Assembly (NCBI RefSeq): GCF_007748195.1
Contig: NZ_CP037920.1
Location: 3,473,501-3,537,500, forward strand
Length of the DNA stretch: 64,000 nucleotides
Direction: 5' to 3'
From: Gimesia aquarii
Lineage (GTDB): Bacteria > Planctomycetota > Planctomycetia > Planctomycetales > Planctomycetaceae
The notes below the pieces were generated by a model. That model was not told where the DNA came from and ran no database searches. It saw only the letters and a list, made by a program, of their open reading frames with translations. The first letter of the stretch is position 1; every line of letters begins with the position of its first letter. A program made the translations under genes and the position numbers. This document shows positions 59,516 to 64,000 of the stretch, piece after piece.

Positions 59516-59902
59516 TTACCGAATGATCAACAAGGTTTCAACCAATAGAGACGCAAAGTAACAAATCAATAACCAAATCAAAAATTCGGGTAAACCAAAA
59601 TCAGATCTGAGGTTCAATATCAACACAGTTCCGATACCAACGATCATTAATCGAACTAAAGTCGAGATCGCCATTACTGCAACGGGAGCCGCTTCGCGGA
59701 AGAATAATCCCGAAATGAGCAATACGATAATCCCGGGTATCAGGCAGAGAATCGTAGCGTAAGCGAGTCCTTCAACTGCTTTTGTTCCGATGCTCAAATA
59801 GGCAGGTAAGCAGAGAAGAACAAACAGGCCAATTAAAACGCCCGCAAGAATGCCACACTGTTTTATCGGGTTTTTACTTTGCGAAGGAGCTGAAGAGAGC
59901 AT
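59516..59902 (-). CDS. AtpI-like membrane protein
   Basis: A 128-residue protein with four predicted transmembrane helices (about 16-36, 44-66, 70-95 and 104-125), located between the atpZ-like gene and atpB. Position, size and hydrophobic profile fit AtpI, which assists c-ring assembly. Sequence conservation in this family is low, so the call leans on context. Confidence 0.75.
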   Translation of the reverse strand: MLSSAPSQSKNPIKQCGILAGVLIGLFVLLCLPAYLSIGTKAVEGLAYATILCLIPGIIVLLISGLFFREAAPVAVMAISTLVRLMIVGIGTVLILNLRSDFGLPEFLIWLLICYFASLLVETLLIIR

Positions 59903-59995
59903 GATGTTAAAGTTGATTCTTGCTGTCTATCTAGTCGATAAAAATTCGTTTTTAATGAGATTCTATAATTGCGAATTATTTATATTATTGATCAG

Positions 59996-60319
59996 TTAAT
60001 CTACTTCTATCTTTTCATCTGAGTTTGACTCAGGTTGATTCGATGAGGGACTTTTACTCTTTCGATCTTTACGCTCTGCTTCTTTAGTCATTCGTAATAA
60101 ATGTGTCAATCCACAGCCAAAACCCAGAAAGGCACCGATGGCCGTCATCACAGGTTTTGTTTCCCACTTTGTATCGAGCCAATGGCCTAATAAAGCAGGT
60201 AATGCCATTTCTAAACTGATTGTTGTCAATCGACTGACCCATAAATGGGCCTCGGCGAATGACGAACGTTTTTGCCGATCAGGAGTAGGGTCAGGATGCG
60301 GCATTTTAGATGCTTTCAA
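59996..60319 (-). CDS. AtpZ-like F0F1-ATPase accessory protein
   Basis: A 107-residue protein with two transmembrane helices (SRLTTISLEMALPALLGHWL and VMTAIGAFLGFGCGLTHLLR) linked by DTKWETKP, the pattern of AtpZ/AtpQ-type subunits, and a charged C-terminal tail. First gene of the operon on this strand. AtpZ proteins are associated with F-type synthases and, with AtpI, with cation or magnesium transport; the exact role is unsettled. Confidence 0.8.
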   Translation of the reverse strand: MKASKMPHPDPTPDRQKRSSFAEAHLWVSRLTTISLEMALPALLGHWLDTKWETKPVMTAIGAFLGFGCGLTHLLRMTKEAERKDRKSKSPSSNQPESNSDEKIEVD

Positions 60320-61225
60320 TATTGAAGCAGAGCAATATTAAGCTTGCGAAATCAAATACGAAGCAAACCTGAGAGTGACTTTAAGTAGATCACCTTGTTG
60401 AGTCAAAGTGATCGGCTTATCGAAATTGCTGAATCTAAATTTTCTCAAAAATGAAATTCCGTATGTTGAGGTCCTAAATAGCTTATAAAGCAAGACCAAT
60501 CGTCTTGGAACAAGGTGCGGGTACACCCTCAAAATCTTCTGACAGGCTTTCAGGCGTCTCGCTTTTTTAGAGATCTCAAATTCTTGTGATGAAGCGATTT
60601 GTTTAGTGTCGCTACGATTGAGCTGACTAGCCAGGACGATGTCTGCTTGTATTAGGTTTCTATGAAATTTTGACAAGGCTAAAATTATAAGTACCATTGA
60701 TGTAACGGGATATGACTAAATGCGGACTTGTGTTATGCAAATCAGGATAGTCGAATAGTTGATTTTTATGACCTTTCGTGTTAAAAACGTTTTTCATGTT
60801 GTTAAGAGTGATTTGAGTGTCACAAACTTTGAGGAGACACGAAAGTCATTGATAATAAGTTCGTCTGACTAACCTACTTCAGGTTGTTGGGTGATCGAAT
60901 CAAAGCTCTTAAAGTTGCAATTCTGATCAAGGGAGTCAGCCTAGTAGCCTTTACTTTAGCGAACAGCGGTTCCTGATTATGAGAATTTTTAATAGTGGCT
61001 TTCTGTTCTGGGGAGAGTAGCGTCCTGGTCGAAATTTGATTTGACGTTTACATATTGTTCATTACATTCTGATCGTATGAAATAAAGGATTCGATATTAC
61101 TGCGATATTCTGAATGTACTGGAACGGGGCAGATGTGCTAAAACTTAACCTGATTGTCATGGATGACTAAGGCGATATTAAGACACCGACCAGTGTCTTG
61201 GTTGATACTTGGGAGTCCGTTCCTA
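60320..61225. other. Long divergent intergenic region upstream of the ATP synthase operon
   Basis: A 906-bp gap. A minus-strand frame at 60338-60697 (119 codons) has no ribosome-binding site or recognised motif and is not called. The promoter of the ATP synthase operon should lie here or just inside, but no clear -35/-10 pair was found. No RNA gene was seen. Confidence 0.45.
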
Positions 61226-62344
61226 ATGTCCCCGGCAGTCATAAAAGCTTTAGAGTGTCAAACGCGTCGTGATCTTGCTGCAACTGCTAAATCTCATGGA
61301 ATTGCCGGCTGGCATGGCATGAGAAAACAAGAGTTGGTGAAAGCAATCGCAAAAATCAAAACTGCAAAAGCAAAGCCGAAACCCAAAAGTAAAAGCGTTC
61401 CTGTCACCAAAAAAACATCTCGTTCTGTTACTCCTAAACCTGCGGCCGTACCGGCTTTACCCTCACAATCTTCTTCAAGCCACTTAGCTCCTTCCGAGCA
61501 TCAGGCAAAGATACAAAAACTGCTCAAATCAAACGGGCAGAGTTCACATAATGACAAAATCCTACCGACTTCAGAATCTTCTGAAACCAAGCTGACTGCG
61601 GTGGTGAAAGATTCCCATTGGTTACTGGCGACATGGACAGTGACTCAGGGAAGCTTAGACCGTGCCAAAGCAGCTTTAGGGGCATACTGGTATCAGGCCG
61701 TTCCCGTCATTCGTATTTATGATATTACGACAAATGAAAACAGTCGCACCAGTAAAGCGTATGTCAAAGACGTTGAAATCAAGATCGACTCCGGGCTGTG
61801 GTTCGTGCAAATCGATCAACCAGCTCGGTCGTATAAACTCCAGCTTGGTTTTGTGACGCCACAAAATAAGTTTTTCGGCTTAGTTTACTCTCATAAATTA
61901 ACTCCTCCAATGCCTGAAGTCTCTGAAAAAGGAGGCAAAACAAAACGGGCACTCGACAGTAATTACTCAGCCACTCGATCCAGACGCTATACGTCGCGGA
62001 ACGAGAACGGCGGTAGCGCTGCCGCAAGACTCGCACTGCCTTTGACGCTCGATTCGAATGGTGGTTCCAATGGATCCCGTAGCAAAAAAGCAAAGCGAGA
62101 GTTCCATGTGGAAACGGAATTACTCATTCATGGGACCTCAGACCCGCAAGCAGAGGTCACATTATTAGGAGAGAAAATCCCGGTTAGCAAAGAAGGGCGG
62201 TTTGCCCTGCGTCTCAGCCTACCCAATGGTAGGCAGGTAATCCCAGCCGTCAATACCTCTTCGAATAAACGTAAGCAACAAACTATTGTGCTTGCGATTG
62301 AACGTAATACCAAAGATCTCGAGCCCGTTCAGCTCGACGAGTAA
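61226..62344 (+). CDS. DUF4912 protein with N-terminal Rho-N/SAP-like domain
   Basis: A 372-residue protein. The start is taken as the ATG at 61226 (GGGAG ten bases upstream); frames from TTG at 61154 give longer forms. Residues about 5-45 (ECQTRRDLAATAKSHGI, then MRKQELVKAIAKI) form the helix-turn-helix-like Rho N-terminal/SAP module that contacts nucleic acid. A Lys/Pro/Ser linker (about 45-130) follows, then the DUF4912 beta-domain with DSHWLLATWTVTQGSLDRAK, YDIT and the closing LQLGFV. A Ser/Gly linker and a final beta segment (ELLIHGTSDPQAEVTLLGEK) resembling a fibronectin-like fold end the protein. Function is unknown; the domain pair suggests a nucleic-acid or envelope role. Confidence 0.8.
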   Translation: MSPAVIKALECQTRRDLAATAKSHGIAGWHGMRKQELVKAIAKIKTAKAKPKPKSKSVPVTKKTSRSVTPKPAAVPALPSQSSSSHLAPSEHQAKIQKLLKSNGQSSHNDKILPTSESSETKLTAVVKDSHWLLATWTVTQGSLDRAKAALGAYWYQAVPVIRIYDITTNENSRTSKAYVKDVEIKIDSGLWFVQIDQPARSYKLQLGFVTPQNKFFGLVYSHKLTPPMPEVSEKGGKTKRALDSNYSATRSRRYTSRNENGGSAAARLALPLTLDSNGGSNGSRSKKAKREFHVETELLIHGTSDPQAEVTLLGEKIPVSKEGRFALRLSLPNGRQVIPAVNTSSNKRKQQTIVLAIERNTKDLEPVQLDE

Positions 62345-62359
62345 GGAAATCGCGCTCGC

Positions 62360-62404
62360 AACGCCAAATGACTGACAGAGAGCGCTTCTCTGTCAGTCGG
62401 CGTT
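62360..62404. terminator. Bidirectional terminator between convergent genes
   Basis: ACTGACAGAGA (62371-62381) and TCTCTGTCAGT (62387-62397) form a perfect 11-bp stem with a 5-nt loop; AACGCC and GGCGTT extend it after an internal bulge. It overlaps the stop codon of the minus-strand radical SAM gene (62393-62395). T runs are poor on both sides. Confidence 0.75.
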
Positions 62405-63265
62405 TCCGTAATAGACTTCAGTGGTGAGACCCGTTTTTTCCTTCACCTTTTCCGCAATCTCATCAACTTGCGCAGAACTAAGCGAAGTTACATAATCTTC
62501 TGTTGTACGACGTGCTATCGTATAAACCTGAACCAGCTTAATCTCGCCTCCTGACTCAATCACTTCGTTGAGCCGATCACAGTACGCGTCGATTTCTGCT
62601 GCATCAGGTGGTTGCTGATTCACCAGCATAAACAAGCTCTGAATCACAATCGGTCGCTGTTTCGCGACGAGTGCGATGTTATCCAGAATCTGTTGAAATC
62701 GAATTTTGGTGCGATCAATGGTTTTGAAGTAGCTCTCCGTGCCGGCGTCAAGCTTGGCCCAGATCTCTCCTTGATTTTCATCTAATAGTTTGAGTGCGTT
62801 TTGGGTACTTTCCCGATGGAACATACTCGCATTGGTGATTAATACCATTTTGACATCATGCGCTTGATGCTTCTTTTTCAAGTCGGCCACTTCTTTGACA
62901 ATGTTGTCAAAATTTTTGTAGGTTGTCGGCTCTCCATCGCCCGAAAATGCGATATCGTTCAGCCTTCGCAGCGCTTCAGGCACCGTAGCAAACTTCGGAT
63001 CTTGATAAATTTCCCCACTCATGACGAACTTCAGCATGTGATCAAGCTCTGCCAGCAGCTGTTCGAAACCGACAAAGCGGGTTTCCGATTCTTCCCTGCG
63101 ATCAACTTGACAGTAAATACAGTCAAAATTACAGATTTTGTCGGGGTTGAGATTCACACCGATCGAAATTCCCTTACTGCGCCGGGATAAAACCGGGTAA
63201 ACAAACTTATTCTCGTGATAAGTTCGTTGATGCTGCGAGTGCAGAGGCAGTGATGATGATGGCAT
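62393..63265 (-). CDS. Radical SAM protein, COG0731-like
   Basis: A 290-residue enzyme with the radical-SAM cluster motif CNFDCIYCQ (about residues 45-53), AFSGDGEPT, then the family's VLITNASMFHRES and LVQVYTIARRTTED motifs. The overall order is that of the small radical SAM proteins related to TYW1-type tRNA modification enzymes; these lack the flavodoxin domain. Substrate is unknown. The last codon lies in a hairpin arm. Start ATG at 63265; the N-terminal residues PSSSLPLHSQHQR are probably disordered. Confidence 0.9.
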   Translation of the reverse strand: MPSSSLPLHSQHQRTYHENKFVYPVLSRRSKGISIGVNLNPDKICNFDCIYCQVDRREESETRFVGFEQLLAELDHMLKFVMSGEIYQDPKFATVPEALRRLNDIAFSGDGEPTTYKNFDNIVKEVADLKKKHQAHDVKMVLITNASMFHRESTQNALKLLDENQGEIWAKLDAGTESYFKTIDRTKIRFQQILDNIALVAKQRPIVIQSLFMLVNQQPPDAAEIDAYCDRLNEVIESGGEIKLVQVYTIARRTTEDYVTSLSSAQVDEIAEKVKEKTGLTTEVYYGNAD

Positions 63266-63391
63266 AGTTCAATTTCCAGAACAAAGTACTCGACTTACTC
63301 TTTTTATATGACTGGTATCTCAGAAAGACAAGTGGAACTTGATTAGTTATCACTCAAGGCAAACAATCTGTACATCTTACTGCGATTTACC

Positions 63392-63434
63392 ATAAAAAAT
63401 GCGGTAACGACTATACGAAGCCGCTACCGCATTT
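63392..63434 (-). terminator. Rho-independent terminator of ilvC
   Basis: On the minus strand AAATGCGGTA pairs with TACCGCATTT (63398-63407 and 63425-63434), and TTTTTT follows directly. It lies 26 bp after the ilvC stop and is the clearest terminator in the window. Confidence 0.9.
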
Positions 63435-63459
63435 GTAGTTAAATTTACCGCAGGTGGGA

Positions 63460-64000
<541 letters not shown>

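Noticed and set aside
60338-60697. 119-residue minus-strand frame upstream of the atpZ-like gene
   Set aside because: No ribosome-binding site, no recognised motif and unusual composition; possibly part of the operon leader.

Overview
The window looks like a chromosomal segment of a planctomycete, most like Gimesia (formerly Planctomyces maris) and relatives. The case rests on protein content: DUF1559 pseudopilin-like proteins, an ASPIC/UnbV-FG-GAP protein, a 6,123-residue surface protein with an N-terminal LEDRIVLS motif (the planctomycete LEPR-XLL type), a Ser/Thr kinase with 21 WD40 repeats, a BlaR1-DUF1559 fusion and the hopanoid enzyme HpnH. Genus and species are inference; no rRNA gene is present.

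Layout. 1-3.2 kb: the 3' part of metH, convergent with a PduO-type cobalamin adenosyltransferase, then tRNA-Ser(UGA) with its own promoter and terminator. 3.3-4.9 kb: a decayed tyrosine recombinase facing the tRNA, two interspersed repeats and an AT-rich stretch. 4.9-9.6 kb: a DUF1559 protein, a small lipoprotein and a large TPR/FG-GAP/ASPIC protein; diverged direct copies of one ~184-bp repeat lie on both sides of this block. 10-13.5 kb: an accessory patch with a DUF4198 protein, a GTGTCAGG inverted-repeat element, a tandem family of ~85-residue membrane proteins, and a broken PDDEXK nuclease-like gene. 13.5-17.5 kb: a methyltransferase, a short secretin-domain protein with a Cys-rich insert, an ABM-domain membrane protein and a glycine-zipper lipoprotein.

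17.5-41.1 kb is taken up by two same-strand genes: the giant protein (parallel-beta-helix, cadherin-like, LamG and haemagglutinin-like segments, with a tandem array of 13 near-identical 78-residue units), followed by the kinase-WD40 gene. 41.7-51.8 kb carries lipoproteins, an enolase-superfamily enzyme divergent from hpnH, a lone unknown, and a translationally coupled blaI/blaR1-like pair. 52-60.3 kb is a complete F-type ATP synthase operon read on the minus strand (atpZ-like, atpI-like, atpB, E, F, H, A, G, D, C). 61-64 kb holds a DUF4912 protein, a COG0731-like radical SAM protein and the 3' part of ilvC, separated by clear terminators.

How it fits together: the core genes (metH, ilvC, ATP synthase, tRNA) are conventional. 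The unusual material is the cell-surface and signalling set (giant protein, kinase-WD40, DUF1559 proteins, BlaR1 fusion) and the repeat-rich accessory patches at 3.3-4.9 kb and 9.6-13.5 kb. No CRISPR array, intact transposase, prophage or complete known defence system is visible. All functions are read from motifs by eye, without database searches.
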